64,000 nt of DNA from Photobacterium angustum (GTDB lineage: Bacteria; Pseudomonadota; Gammaproteobacteria; Enterobacterales; Vibrionaceae). Under the pieces are notes generated by a model. That model ran no database searches. It had not been told where the DNA came from and was given only the letters and a program-made list of their open reading frames with translations. Below are positions 1 through 8,589 of this stretch, in pieces (positions within the stretch are counted from its first letter, which is position 1; every line of letters starts with the position of its first letter). Both the position numbers and the translations under genes were made by a program. The stretch covers positions 124,001 through 188,000 of the forward strand of contig NZ_PYOM01000006.1 of NCBI RefSeq assembly GCF_003026365.1, in the 5' to 3' direction.

Positions 1-1024
1 CATCACGTAGATGTTTATCATCGAGAAGAGCTTGTTTATAGCCTTTATTTGCTAACGCAACAATATAAGGCAGTGTTGCGTTATTTAAAGCAACGGTTGA
101 GGTACGGGCAACGGCGCCTGGCATATTAGCGACACAATAATGTACAACGTCATCAATAATATAAGTAGGATCATCATGTGTTGTTGGATGCGATGTTTCT
201 ACACAGCCACCTTGGTCAATAGCAACATCAACAATGGCAGATCCAGGCTTCATTTTTTCTATCATTGCTTTTGTGATCAGTTTAGGTGCCGCAGCGCCTG
301 CAATAAGTACGCTTCCAATAACAAGATCTGCCCTAATTACATGATCTTCTATTGCAGTATTCGTCGCATAGATTGTATTAATTTTACCTCCAAATTGTAT
401 ATCCAATTGGCGTAATACATTGATATCGCGGTCTATAATAGTGACATTAGCTTTTAAGCCAATTGCCATTTGAGCTGCGTTACTGCCGACGACGCCTCCA
501 CCAATGATTACAACATTTGCCGCATTAACACCGGGAACACCACCTAATAAAATACCTTGTCCACCGCGTGATTTTTCTAATGCAAATGCTCCTGCTTGAA
601 TAGACATTCTCCCAGCGACTTCAGACATTGGAGCAAGCAGGGGAAGTTTATTGTTATGATCAGTGACTGTTTCATAAGCAATACAAATAGCTTTAGATTT
701 GATTAAGTCTTTAGCTTGTTCGAGATCAGGGGCTAAGTGAAGGTAAGTAAAAAGAACTTGTCCCTCATGTAATAGTTTACGCTCACTGATTTGAGGCTCT
801 TTTACTTTAATGATCATTTCAGCAGTAGAAAAAACATGTTCAGCTGTTGGTGAAATAAAGCCGCCAGCGTCAACATAGTCTTGGTCGTTAAAGCCAATAC
901 CAGTACCTGCTAGGGTTTCTATATAGACATGATGCCCGTAGGCTGTGAGCTCTTTTACTGCGGTTGGTGTCATACCAACACGATACTCGTGGGGCTTGAT
1001 CTCTTTAGGTACGCCAAGAATCAT
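1..1024 (-). CDS. ald: Alanine dehydrogenase, C-terminus cut by window edge
   Basis: NAD-dependent L-alanine dehydrogenase, converting alanine to pyruvate plus ammonia in the cytoplasm. The reverse-strand reading starts [20 protein letters not shown], typical for the family, and about 341 of roughly 370 residues are present. Visible family landmarks are the Lys of MIIKVKEP, the His of LFTYLHLA, the Rossmann glycine run ([14 protein letters not shown]) and the [11 protein letters not shown] segment holding the catalytic Asp. The start is supported by an almost perfect Shine-Dalgarno (AAGGAGGT) eight bases upstream. The gene is monocistronic as far as can be seen, with H-NS on the same strand behind it. 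Identification is firm; only the last part of the protein is missing. Confidence 0.96.
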   Translation of the reverse strand, partial: MILGVPKEIKPHEYRVGMTPTAVKELTAYGHHVYIETLAGTGIGFNDQDYVDAGGFISPTAEHVFSTAEMIIKVKEPQISERKLLHEGQVLFTYLHLAPDLEQAKDLIKSKAICIAYETVTDHNNKLPLLAPMSEVAGRMSIQAGAFALEKSRGGQGILLGGVPGVNAANVVIIGGGVVGSNAAQMAIGLKANVTIIDRDINVLRQLDIQFGGKINTIYATNTAIEDHVIRADLVIGSVLIAGAAAPKLITKAMIEKMKPGSAIVDVAIDQGGCVETSHPTTHDDPTYIIDDVVHYCVANMPGAVARTSTVALNNATLPYIVALANKGYKQALLDDKHLRD

Positions 1025-1378
1025 AGTCTTACCTCCTTCTATGTTTAGAAAAGCAGCAACGATTATCTTTTTGGAGTAATAAATAGATTAAGTAAAACGT
1101 CTAGACCCAAGCAACTTGAAAATAACCTACGATTACATGGGTTGATTTCTTTGATGCAAATCCGTAACAAGAGTTTGCAACTTAAGCTCGCTTAGGTATA
1201 ACTGTATCTATGTGTCTCTATATTATTATAACGTAACATTTTGAGATCATTTGTTTTTTTATATTATTGTCAATATCTATTACTATTATTATATGGGTGC
1301 TAGAGAACAATAAAAAAACAGACAATATAAAAAGATAAGTAGAGGGGGAGGTATTAACAGTGAATATTAGGAAGAAGT

Positions 1379-1405
1379 AAAAGTCGCTATTTATTAGCGA
1401 CTTTT
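1379..1405 (-). terminator. Rho-independent terminator of hns
   Basis: An 11-bp perfect inverted repeat (AAAAGTCGCTA / TAGCGACTTTT) with a 5-nt loop lies just behind the H-NS stop codon and ends in a T-run on the minus strand. Confidence 0.85.
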
Positions 1406-1422
1406 CACTTAATGTCACGAAA

Positions 1423-1815
1423 TTAAATTTCGAACTCAGAAAGTTGTGCGCCATTATCTAGCAGTTGTTGCAGTACTTTTGGGGTACGGCCTTGGCCTGT
1501 CCATGTTTTTTCTTCGCCGTTTTCATCAGTAAACTTATATTTAGCAGGTCGAGCAGCGCGTTTTTTCTTTGCTTTTGGTGCATCACCTAAAAGTGCTACA
1601 AGCTCTTCTGCAGTAATACCTTCAGCTTCAAGCATGTCACGGTATTTTTGAAGCTTGGCTTCTTGCTCTTTGTTTATAGCATTTGCCGCTTCTTCTTCCT
1701 CACGTCGTTCTTCAACAACTTGAGTGAATTTCTGTAGGCCTTCTTGAAGATCTGCAACTGACATTTCACGTGCTTGTGCACGCAGTGAACGTAGGTTTAA
1801 AAGAATATCAATCAT
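1423..1815 (-). CDS. hns: H-NS family nucleoid protein
   Basis: H-NS-type nucleoid-associated protein that binds curved AT-rich DNA and silences horizontally acquired and stress genes. It has 130 residues. The N-terminal ~65 residues are charged and heptad-rich (oligomerisation coiled coil), followed by a basic linker (KAKKKRAARPAKYKF). The C-terminal DNA-binding domain carries the family signature TWTGQGRTPKVL, with the GQGR core that inserts in the minor groove. It is followed by its own terminator. The large AT-rich intergenic region upstream would suit autoregulation, which is known for hns genes but not shown here. Confidence 0.95.
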   Translation of the reverse strand: MIDILLNLRSLRAQAREMSVADLQEGLQKFTQVVEERREEEEAANAINKEQEAKLQKYRDMLEAEGITAEELVALLGDAPKAKKKRAARPAKYKFTDENGEEKTWTGQGRTPKVLQQLLDNGAQLSEFEI

Positions 1816-2773
1816 GTAATTTGATTCTGAAATAAAAGAAATATTAGAACCTATTGTACTTAAGTTTTTAAATAAGGCACGAAAAATAAAGCGTTATATT
1901 TGAAACTAAATCTCATTTTTTAAAATTAATAAAATACAAAAACAGTAATTGTAAATATAGAAATGAAACACGCTAAATATTGAACGCTATTTTATCTAGA
2001 ATGCGAAGATGACGAAGTGTAAGCATAAAATAACGTTTGTTTTGTGAACAAAGTTCAGGAGAGCCAATACGAGCATTCACTCACTTCAACTGTCATTAAG
2101 TCATTAGTTATATCTTATTCGTTGTTGCTTAGTTAGAAGGTGAAATTCGCCACGAAAAGATATGCTAAAACTGACAACCAATCTTTAATGAAAATCATTA
2201 TCATCTATTGTGTGATTTGAGCATTGACCTCTCATATATTCGTTGTAAATGATTTTTCATCTGTAGTGTAGTAAAACCCTTAATAAATTAATGTTTAAAA
2301 TAAAACTGACGATTAAATAATAGGTTGCTTGTAATCTTAAAACATTTTTTAATTATCGGTTGTCGTTATATTGACATATTTAGAGTTGGTTTTTTGACGC
2401 TGGAATAATATATTCTTAATTTTAATCTTTTTTATTTTAATAATGGTGATGTGTGACGTTTATTTTTGAAATATATGTCAAATCAACATTTTTAAATGTA
2501 ACAAAAAGTATACTTTCAACGTATTTGTGATGAGGTTAATTGTTTAAAAACAATTGTTTGAGTTGTTCTTGTTTGTAATTTTATCGTATTGATTAATTTT
2601 GTTTATTATACGTTTCTTGTTCTATGATTTATAAAATGCAGCAGCGGAAGGAATGAGTTCTTTCGCTTTCACTGTATAAAAAGAACCATAAAAATGGATT
2701 AACACAGTGGTCAAAGAATAGTGATGTAGATTTTAAAAAACTTAGATCACGACACATTTATTGAGAGAAAATA
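1816..2773. other. 958-bp gene-free AT-rich region between hns and LPMO gene
   Basis: No convincing reading frame was found. The region must hold the divergent promoters of hns (minus) and the LPMO gene (plus). It includes a good Fur-box match at 2184-2202 and long A/T tracts that would suit H-NS binding. A c-di-GMP (GEMM) riboswitch, known upstream of V. cholerae gbpA, was looked for and not seen. An unannotated small RNA is possible. Confidence 0.6.
2184..2202. promoter_or_regulatory. Fur-box-like sequence
   Basis: The 19-mer matches the Fur consensus GATAATGATAATCATTATC at 16 of 19 positions (mismatches at positions 1, 2 and 9). It lies about 370 bp from the hns start and 570 bp from the LPMO start, too far for classical repression of either, so it may belong to an unseen transcript. 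Binding is inference. Confidence 0.45.
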
Positions 2774-4147
2774 ATGTCATCTAAATTAAAACAACTATCT
2801 TTATCTGTAGCATTTGCTCTAGCTAACGTTGCTGCAATTGGTACTGCAAATGCTCACGGTTGGGCAGAGTTTCCACCTGCTCGAACTGTTATTTGTGATG
2901 CTGACGGTAACTACTGGGGCGGTCAAGCACCAAACTTAGCGTGTCGTAAGTTATTTGCTGAAAATGGTGGTTGGCCATTTACACAGAAGAATGAAAACGC
3001 TGCAAACACTACAGATTATAAGAATATTGAAGCTGTAAAAGTTTCTGTTCCGAATGGTTTGTTATGTGCCGGTGGTGATACTAAAAAGGATGGTTTAGAT
3101 ATTCCTTCTCAGCACTGGCAAAAAACAGAACTGATCCTTGATGAAAATGGTGAGTTCGATTTTGTGTGGACTGCAACCGCGGCACATAACCCATCTTATT
3201 GGGAATTTTACTTAACCAAACCCGGTCACGATTTTTCAAAACCTTTAAACTGGGATGATCTAGAGCTCGTTGATACGGTTGGTAATGTGATGCCAAATGC
3301 TGGTTCACCATATAAAACGTATAACTTTAAAGTGAAGCTTCCAACTGATCGTTCAGGTGATGCTGTACTTTATTCTCGTTGGCAGCGTATTGATCCTGTG
3401 GGTGAAGGTTTTTACAACTGTAGTGATGTTATTATTAAGCAATCTGACAATGAAGGTGAAGTAACGCCTCCACCAGTTGTTGGTGGTGACATGAATGCAA
3501 TTCCTGGTTACTTTGTTCCTGTTGGTTACCAAACTCCAGCTGTTGGTGAAACAGTACGTTTCCGTCTAATGGCACCAGTAACAGGCGCTGAAGTGTTTGA
3601 TCACCGTTTAGTGATCACTGCAGCTAACCAATCTACATGGATTGAAACACTAGCGACTGAAATTAATGCTTTAAATTCAGAAAAACTATTTGTTGGAGTA
3701 TGGAATCAAACTTCAGGTAAATACGAGTTTGATACTTCGAATGTGCATGCCAATAAAGTTTGGGTATCAGAGAAAGATTACGCATTTGCAGTAAGTATCT
3801 TTGCTGAACTTGAACCATTACCACCAGTTCCACCTGTTGATCCTGAATTACCAGAAGGTAGTTGGAATAAATCTGCAACTTACTTAGCTGGTGATGAAGT
3901 AACACATGCCGGTAAAACATGGAAAGCCGGCTGGTGGACAACAGGTGATGAACCAGGTAAATCAGAAGTATGGAAAGTTGTACTAGGTGAGGGTGAAACA
4001 CCTGAAGTTGGCGCTTGGTCAGCAACTCAAGTTTATAATGAGAACGATGTTGCAACCCACAACGGTTCAAGTTGGAAAGCCGGTTGGTACACTAAAGGCG
4101 AAGAGCCTGGAACAACGGGTGAATGGGGTGTTTGGCGTAAGCTGTAA
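2774..4147 (+). CDS. GbpA-like chitin-active AA10 lytic polysaccharide monooxygenase
   Basis: Secreted copper enzyme that oxidatively cleaves chitin and can mediate attachment to chitinous surfaces. It has 457 residues. A signal peptide ends ...GTANA, exposing His28 (HGWAEFPPAR) as the mature N-terminal residue of the copper histidine brace. The second brace histidine is His138 in AHNPSYWEFY. The AA10 domain spans about 28-225 and ends near GFYNCSDVII. A middle domain at about 237-350 resembles the extra modules of GbpA-type proteins. Two CBM5/12-type chitin-binding modules follow (about 363-405 and 412-457, each with the WKAGW[WY]T core), joined by Pro/Glu-rich linkers. V. cholerae GbpA is 485 residues and ends in a different binding module, so this is a relative and not a strict counterpart. 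Confidence 0.93.
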   Translation: MSSKLKQLSLSVAFALANVAAIGTANAHGWAEFPPARTVICDADGNYWGGQAPNLACRKLFAENGGWPFTQKNENAANTTDYKNIEAVKVSVPNGLLCAGGDTKKDGLDIPSQHWQKTELILDENGEFDFVWTATAAHNPSYWEFYLTKPGHDFSKPLNWDDLELVDTVGNVMPNAGSPYKTYNFKVKLPTDRSGDAVLYSRWQRIDPVGEGFYNCSDVIIKQSDNEGEVTPPPVVGGDMNAIPGYFVPVGYQTPAVGETVRFRLMAPVTGAEVFDHRLVITAANQSTWIETLATEINALNSEKLFVGVWNQTSGKYEFDTSNVHANKVWVSEKDYAFAVSIFAELEPLPPVPPVDPELPEGSWNKSATYLAGDEVTHAGKTWKAGWWTTGDEPGKSEVWKVVLGEGETPEVGAWSATQVYNENDVATHNGSSWKAGWYTKGEEPGTTGEWGVWRKL

Positions 4148-4162
4148 CCTCAACTAAAAGAG

Positions 4163-4193
4163 AAGCCTATATCTACATGATATAGGCTTTGTT
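4163..4193 (+). terminator. Terminator of LPMO gene
   Basis: Perfect 11-bp stem (AAGCCTATATC / GATATAGGCTT) with a short loop and a T-rich tail, 16 bp after the stop codon. Confidence 0.8.
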
Positions 4194-4215
4194 TCATTTG
4201 ATAAGTTAGAAATAT

Positions 4216-4500
4216 ATGAGTTCGTCAGATATTTTGTCGGCAAGAATAGAAAAAAGTTTTGATCGCGCTTTATCTAAAAAAGGCTATCTATCATTATGCT
4301 CTATTATTGAAAGCCAATATAAAAGTAAGCAAAGTTACCCAATGGTATTGCGCAAAAACACAGATAAAACAGTGCAGTATTCCGTCTTTAAAGATCAAAG
4401 CATAAAAGGGGTTGATCTGGCTCGATATAAAGTTAAGCAGCCCAAAAAAGAAGGTGAAAGTAAATACTTATCAATGACCTCATTATTTGATTTAGCTTAA
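4216..4500 (+). CDS. Small hypothetical protein (94 aa)
   Basis: Not recognised. It is a 94-residue, Lys-rich soluble protein with no signal peptide or membrane segment. The N-terminal half looks helical (ILSARIEKSFDRALSKKGYLSLCSIIESQ), followed by YPMVLRKN and YSVFKDQSIKGVDLARYKV, which could form a small beta-containing fold. The ribosome-binding site is weak (AGAAAT). The gene is bracketed by good terminators on both sides, indicating its own transcription unit, and that is the main support for it being real. Confidence 0.7.
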   Translation: MSSSDILSARIEKSFDRALSKKGYLSLCSIIESQYKSKQSYPMVLRKNTDKTVQYSVFKDQSIKGVDLARYKVKQPKKEGESKYLSMTSLFDLA

Positions 4501-4849
4501 TCATCATTTATGAAGCGAAGCCCGAAAAGGCTTCGCTTTTTTTAGGGATATTTATGAGCTGACCAGTTATAGATTATTAATAGTCACTTATAAGAGTACG
4601 TTTTTTTGGAAGAGAAAGGAGATGTGAGGAGGGAAGTAATACCCCTCAATTGTATCAAAATGTTAATTCAGTAACGTGTTATTGCCTGTTTTTTAATATA
4701 TATGCAGGTTAGTGCTCAGAAAATGAATAAAAACAGAATTGATAAAAAAAACTTATAGCCTCAATTAAGTTTTCTGTTTGTGTTGTTGTTGTTAAAAGAT
4801 GAACATTAGTTTTACTTTTACGGACTATGTGTAGCAGTAAGGAAACATA
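4501..4849. other. Intergenic region before BCCT gene
   Basis: It holds the terminator at 4513-4543 and then about 300 bp of AT-rich DNA that should contain the promoter of the BCCT transporter. No small frame or clear operator was seen. Confidence 0.5.
4513..4543 (+). terminator. Strong rho-independent terminator
   Basis: A 10-bp GC-rich stem (AAGCGAAGCC / GGCTTCGCTT), a 6-nt loop and a run of T follow the small gene. Confidence 0.9.
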
Positions 4850-6769
4850 GTGAACACAATACAAAAAAACTTTAAGTTGATCGATAAGCCAACATTCTTT
4901 GGCGCACTAGCAATGTTGATCTCGGTGGTTGTTCCACTGATCCTTTTTCCTAAAGAAGGGGCAATCTGGATTGCGACAGCAAAAACATTCATGACAGATA
5001 AACTAGGTTTCTTATATCTAGCGTTAGGTTTGGCTGCTGTATTTTTTATGGTTTACATTATCTTCTCTGATATTGGCCAAATTAAATTGGGTGATGCAGA
5101 CGAAGAGCCTGAATTTAAAACCGCTTCATGGGCTGCAATGCTATTTTGTGGTGGTATTGGTGCAAGTATCCTTTATTGGGGTGCTATTGAGTGGGCTTAC
5201 TACTATCAAAGTCCGCCTTTCCAATTAACACCAGGAAGTGAAGAAGCGGTTCGCTGGGCTGCTACTTATGGTGTATTCCACTGGGGACCTGTTGCGTGGG
5301 CTATTTACCTTGTACCGGCTGTGCCAATTGCTTATTTCTTCTATGTTCGTAAGCAGCCTGTATTAAAAGTTTCTGCAGCACTAATGCCTGTTATTGGTGA
5401 AGCGCGTAGCTACGGTTGGACTGGTAAAGTTATCGATGTTCTTTTCATTTTTGGTCTATTGGGTGGTGGTGCAACGACATTAGGTTTAGCCGCTCCTCTT
5501 ATTACTGAAGGTGCTAACTATTTATTCGGCACGCCAAAAAATACAGAAACACAAATTTTCGTACTACTAATCTGTACTGTAATTTTTGGTTACTCTGCTT
5601 ATGCGGGTATGGAAAAAGGGATTAAGATCCTAAGTAATATCAACTTCTGGGGTGCGTTAGGTTTACTTGCGTTTATCCTTGCTGTTGGCCCTACCATTTT
5701 CATGCTTGAAACGGGCTTAGATTCTCTAGGTCGCATGCTGTCTAACTTCTTTGTTATGGCAACATGGGCAGAACCTTTTGGTGGTTACGGTTCGTTTGAA
5801 GATACTCACTTCCCACAAGATTGGACAATCTTCTACTGGGCATGGTGGTTAGTATTTGCACCAAGTATGGGTCTGTTTATTGCGCGTATCTCTCGTGGTC
5901 GTACAATTAAACAAATGGTTGCAGGCTCTATCTTCTTCGGTTCTATGGGCTGTTTCCTATTCTTCATGGTACTTGGTAACTTTGGTTTATCGCTACAGTT
6001 ATCAGGCCAGTTAGATGTGGTTTCAATCTTGAATGCAGAGGGCGCGACTAAAGCAATCTTCTCTATTCTTGAGCAGCTACCATTTAGTACGCTTGTTATT
6101 ACCGTGTTTACATTGCTGTGTTTGATCTTTACAGCAACAACGTTTGACTCAATCTCGTATATTCTGGCATCTGTAGTACAGAATGATGTAACTGAAGAAC
6201 CAATGCGTTGGAACCGTTTATTCTGGGCTTTTGCAATGTCGTTCATGCCATCGGTATTGATGTTCATGGGGGGGCTAGCAACGCTTCAGACTGCGGCGAT
6301 TGTAGGTGGTTTACCATTACTGTTCATTACTGTAATGCTAATGATTTCAGCCGTTAAAGCTGCAACATTAGACTTGAGTCACCAAGAAGGCTACGAAGAT
6401 CCTGTTATTAACATCGAAGATTTACCGGATGTTGACCCATGGTCAAAAGAAGGTATGGCGCTAGCGAAGTTTGAGCAATTAAAAGATGTTGCGATTGAAG
6501 CGGCAGATGCTGAGCGTGATGCACTGAATGCAATCTGGAAAATTAAGAAAACTATTCGAGCTGAAGCATTAGCCCGTGGTGATAGTGGCGCGGATATGGG
6601 TGAAGTTCCTGCTGAATTAGCAGAAGAGTTACACCGCCTAACCACAGAAGCGATGGCAGCGAAAGAAACCAAGCTTGAAGCATCAGCACAAGCACAGGAA
6701 GCACGTGTTGCTTTCAATGACCTGATGAAAGAAAAAGAACAAGCCGCAATAACTGAAGCAACAGCTTAA
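4850..6769 (+). CDS. BCCT family betaine/choline/carnitine transporter with long C-terminal tail
   Basis: Inner-membrane secondary transporter of trimethylammonium compounds (glycine betaine, choline or carnitine), usually for osmoprotection. About 12 hydrophobic segments span residues ~15-510. Family hallmarks are the Gly-rich helix CGGIGASILYWGAIEWAYYY near residue 100 and the signature WWLVFAPSMGLFIARISRGR. The length is 639 residues against ~500 for CaiT. The extra ~110 residues form a charged, Ala/Glu-rich cytoplasmic tail that looks coiled-coil. The start is GTG with TAAGGA placed 7 bases upstream. The substrate cannot be read from sequence. A terminator follows directly, so it is monocistronic. 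Confidence 0.93.
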   Translation: MNTIQKNFKLIDKPTFFGALAMLISVVVPLILFPKEGAIWIATAKTFMTDKLGFLYLALGLAAVFFMVYIIFSDIGQIKLGDADEEPEFKTASWAAMLFCGGIGASILYWGAIEWAYYYQSPPFQLTPGSEEAVRWAATYGVFHWGPVAWAIYLVPAVPIAYFFYVRKQPVLKVSAALMPVIGEARSYGWTGKVIDVLFIFGLLGGGATTLGLAAPLITEGANYLFGTPKNTETQIFVLLICTVIFGYSAYAGMEKGIKILSNINFWGALGLLAFILAVGPTIFMLETGLDSLGRMLSNFFVMATWAEPFGGYGSFEDTHFPQDWTIFYWAWWLVFAPSMGLFIARISRGRTIKQMVAGSIFFGSMGCFLFFMVLGNFGLSLQLSGQLDVVSILNAEGATKAIFSILEQLPFSTLVITVFTLLCLIFTATTFDSISYILASVVQNDVTEEPMRWNRLFWAFAMSFMPSVLMFMGGLATLQTAAIVGGLPLLFITVMLMISAVKAATLDLSHQEGYEDPVINIEDLPDVDPWSKEGMALAKFEQLKDVAIEAADAERDALNAIWKIKKTIRAEALARGDSGADMGEVPAELAEELHRLTTEAMAAKETKLEASAQAQEARVAFNDLMKEKEQAAITEATA

Positions 6770-6800
6770 TAGCTAACGTTAAAGAGTTAATGCAGTAATA

Positions 6801-6827
6801 AAGCGATCCCTCGGGGTCGCTTTTTTT
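6801..6827 (+). terminator. Terminator of BCCT gene
   Basis: AAGCGATCCC / GGGTCGCTT stem (one G-T wobble), 3-nt loop and seven T residues. Confidence 0.9.
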
Positions 6828-6957
6828 ATATTACTGGTATTGAGATAATAAAATAAAAATAACAAAGATTTAACAAGTATCTTTGTAAACATTGATACGT
6901 TAAAATTTGCAACTTATCGATATGCATCATCAATATGGCACAAGAAGGAGAATAATA

Positions 6958-7311
6958 ATGACAAGCCGAGTATATGTACTTGCTCAATTTAAACCAAAAG
7001 CAGGGAAAGAAGCTGAATTATTTAATGTGTTAAAATCATTAGAGCCGGATTCATACCGTGAAGAAGGTTGTATTCAATATATGTTGACGCGTCAGATTGA
7101 TCATCCAAGTGCAACTCGAAATGATTATCCGATTGTTTTTAATGAAATCTGGCAAGATGCTGAATCTTGGGCCGCTCATGGTCGACGTAAACAAATTCAA
7201 CATTTCTTTAATAGCCAAGTTAAAGATCCAGCTGGATTAGTCGAAGATGCCATTGTCACCGCTTACAGTGATGAAGGTTATGATTATGATGCGCCGTGTT
7301 TTGATGTATAG
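6958..7311 (+). CDS. Antibiotic biosynthesis monooxygenase (ABM) domain protein
   Basis: Single-domain ferredoxin-like ABM-fold protein of 117 residues. Such proteins are small cytoplasmic dimers, many acting on quinones, haem or small metabolites; the specific reaction is unknown. It shows the fold's usual layout: VYVLAQFKPKAGKEAELFNVLKSL (strand plus helix), EEGCIQYMLTRQ, and NEIWQDAESWAAHGRRKQIQHFF (the conserved W and H...H helix). Start chosen at 6958, which has AAGGAGAA 8 bases upstream; an in-frame start 51 bases earlier lacks a ribosome-binding site. A terminator follows. Confidence 0.88.
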   Translation: MTSRVYVLAQFKPKAGKEAELFNVLKSLEPDSYREEGCIQYMLTRQIDHPSATRNDYPIVFNEIWQDAESWAAHGRRKQIQHFFNSQVKDPAGLVEDAIVTAYSDEGYDYDAPCFDV

Positions 7312-7345
7312 CTGTTTATAATATTATTTTCAAAATCTGACACTG

Positions 7346-7382
7346 TGCCTTAGTTATATCGGAAAATAACTAGGGCATTTTT
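7346..7382 (+). terminator. Terminator of ABM gene
   Basis: A 12-bp stem (TGCCTTAGTTAT / ATAACTAGGGCA, one wobble) followed by T-rich sequence. Confidence 0.85.
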
Positions 7383-7399
7383 AATTTACGGATGTAGTA

Positions 7400-7678
7400 A
7401 TGCGAAAAACTGATAAAAAACGAGATAATACTATTGTCTCGGTATTAACTCAGGTATGTCACCTTGCTCAAGAACAAGATCAAGGTTTTCAATGGTTAAC
7501 GCATAAAGTGAATTACCAAGATTTTCCAGGCAGTTTAACGGTTACTTGTGTTTATGATGTAATGCCTTCTGATGATGTCAAAAAACAAATGTGCGAACTC
7601 ATTCAATCAAGATTGCAACAGCAAGCAATTTTATTGAAAACCCCTGCTCGACAAGTGCTGTTTAAGGTAGAAAAATAG
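7400..7678 (+). CDS. Small conserved hypothetical protein
   Basis: A 92-residue soluble protein starting MRKTDKKRDNTIVSVLTQVC and containing FQWLTHKVNYQDFPGSLTVTCVYD. It looks like a short marine-gammaproteobacterial family whose members are sometimes labelled Fis-family regulators in databases, but no Fis-type helix-turn-helix is visible here and that label should not be trusted. A reasonable alpha/beta pattern, a start with a GATGTAG-like weak ribosome site and terminators on both sides suggest an independently transcribed real gene. Confidence 0.75.
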   Translation: MRKTDKKRDNTIVSVLTQVCHLAQEQDQGFQWLTHKVNYQDFPGSLTVTCVYDVMPSDDVKKQMCELIQSRLQQQAILLKTPARQVLFKVEK

Positions 7679-7682
7679 GTTA

Positions 7683-7717
7683 AAAAGCTCGTAAGATCCT
7701 TGTCTTTACGAGCTTTT
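7683..7717. terminator. Bidirectional terminator
   Basis: Perfect 12-bp stem AAAAGCTCGTAA / TTACGAGCTTTT between two converging genes; A- and T-runs allow use in both directions. Confidence 0.88.
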
Positions 7718-7736
7718 GTCTTTCGTTACAAATTGT

Positions 7737-8543
7737 TCATTCGTTGTGCATTAATTGTTCGACGATTTCTGCTTTTAAGGCGCTTAAAGCTTTATCATTT
7801 AGGTTTCTTGGTCGTGACTGATCAATACTAATATCGCTCTGAATGCGCCCAGGGTTACTACTCATAACAATGATACGATCAGCCATTGTGATTGCTTCAT
7901 CAATATTATGGGTTACCATTACAATGCTTTTAGTTTTAAGGTTATTTGAGTCCCACAATGAAATAATATCATCTCTAAGACGTGTTGCTGTGAACATATC
8001 AAGAGATGAAAAAGGTTCATCCATTAACAGAATTTCTGGCTCTACAACAAGTGCTCTTGCGATGCCTACACGTTGTTTCATTCCGCCAGATAAAGCACTT
8101 GGTAAGTTTTCAACCTCAGCTTCTAACCCAATCATTTTGATGGCTTCAATGGCTTTTTTATGGCGAAGTGCAGGTGACATTCCTTGAGCTTCAAGCCCAA
8201 ATGCCACATTTTCTTTAACCGTAAGCCAAGGTAATAAAGCATAACTCTGAAAAACCATAGAAATATCACCAACAGGGCCTATCATTGGCACATTACAATA
8301 ATGGACACTCCCTAACGAAGGGGTAATTAGTCCAGCTATGATTCGAAGTAGTGTTGATTTACCTGTACCTGAGCGACCAATAATTGCAACGATCTGATCT
8401 TCATACAAATTTAAGTTAATGTTGCTGAGCACTGTTTTTTGCTCTGTACCTTGTGTAAAAGTGTGCGTGATCCCGTTTAAGGTCATCATCTCTGTATCAT
8501 TTGAGAAGTTGTGCTTGTTAAGTGAAAGTGTTGATTGAGTCAT
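7737..8543 (-). CDS. ABC transporter ATP-binding protein (nitrate/sulfonate/taurine type)
   Basis: Cytoplasmic ATPase subunit of an importer, 268 residues. Walker A is GRSGTGKST, the Q-loop is VFQSYALLPW, the signature is LSGGMKQRVGIARAL, Walker B is EILLMDEPFSSLD and the H-loop is VMVTHNIDEA. The MDEPFSSLD plus ALLPWLTVKENV pattern is typical of the SsuB/TauB/NrtD group. It follows the permease gene by 46 bp on the same strand, so both form one operon. No substrate-binding protein gene is adjacent, so the substrate is undetermined. Confidence 0.93.
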   Translation of the reverse strand: MTQSTLSLNKHNFSNDTEMMTLNGITHTFTQGTEQKTVLSNINLNLYEDQIVAIIGRSGTGKSTLLRIIAGLITPSLGSVHYCNVPMIGPVGDISMVFQSYALLPWLTVKENVAFGLEAQGMSPALRHKKAIEAIKMIGLEAEVENLPSALSGGMKQRVGIARALVVEPEILLMDEPFSSLDMFTATRLRDDIISLWDSNNLKTKSIVMVTHNIDEAITMADRIIVMSSNPGRIQSDISIDQSRPRNLNDKALSALKAEIVEQLMHNE

Positions 8544-8589
8544 AGTAAGCCTTTAATTTTTTGAGTTATAAGTTCTGGTTAGCATGGCG

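Noticed and set aside
1025-1200. Glycine riboswitch upstream of alanine dehydrogenase
   Set aside because: The conserved GGAGAG and associated core segments are absent; only a strong ribosome site is seen.
1218-1454. Minus-strand frame of 78 codons after hns
   Set aside because: It overlaps the hns terminator and the hns 3' end, has no ribosome site and a low-complexity product.
2500-2773. c-di-GMP (GEMM-I) riboswitch upstream of the GbpA-like gene
   Set aside because: V. cholerae gbpA has one, but the conserved core motifs (GGCAAA, the GCAAAGCC-type loop and tetraloop receptor) could not be found in this leader.
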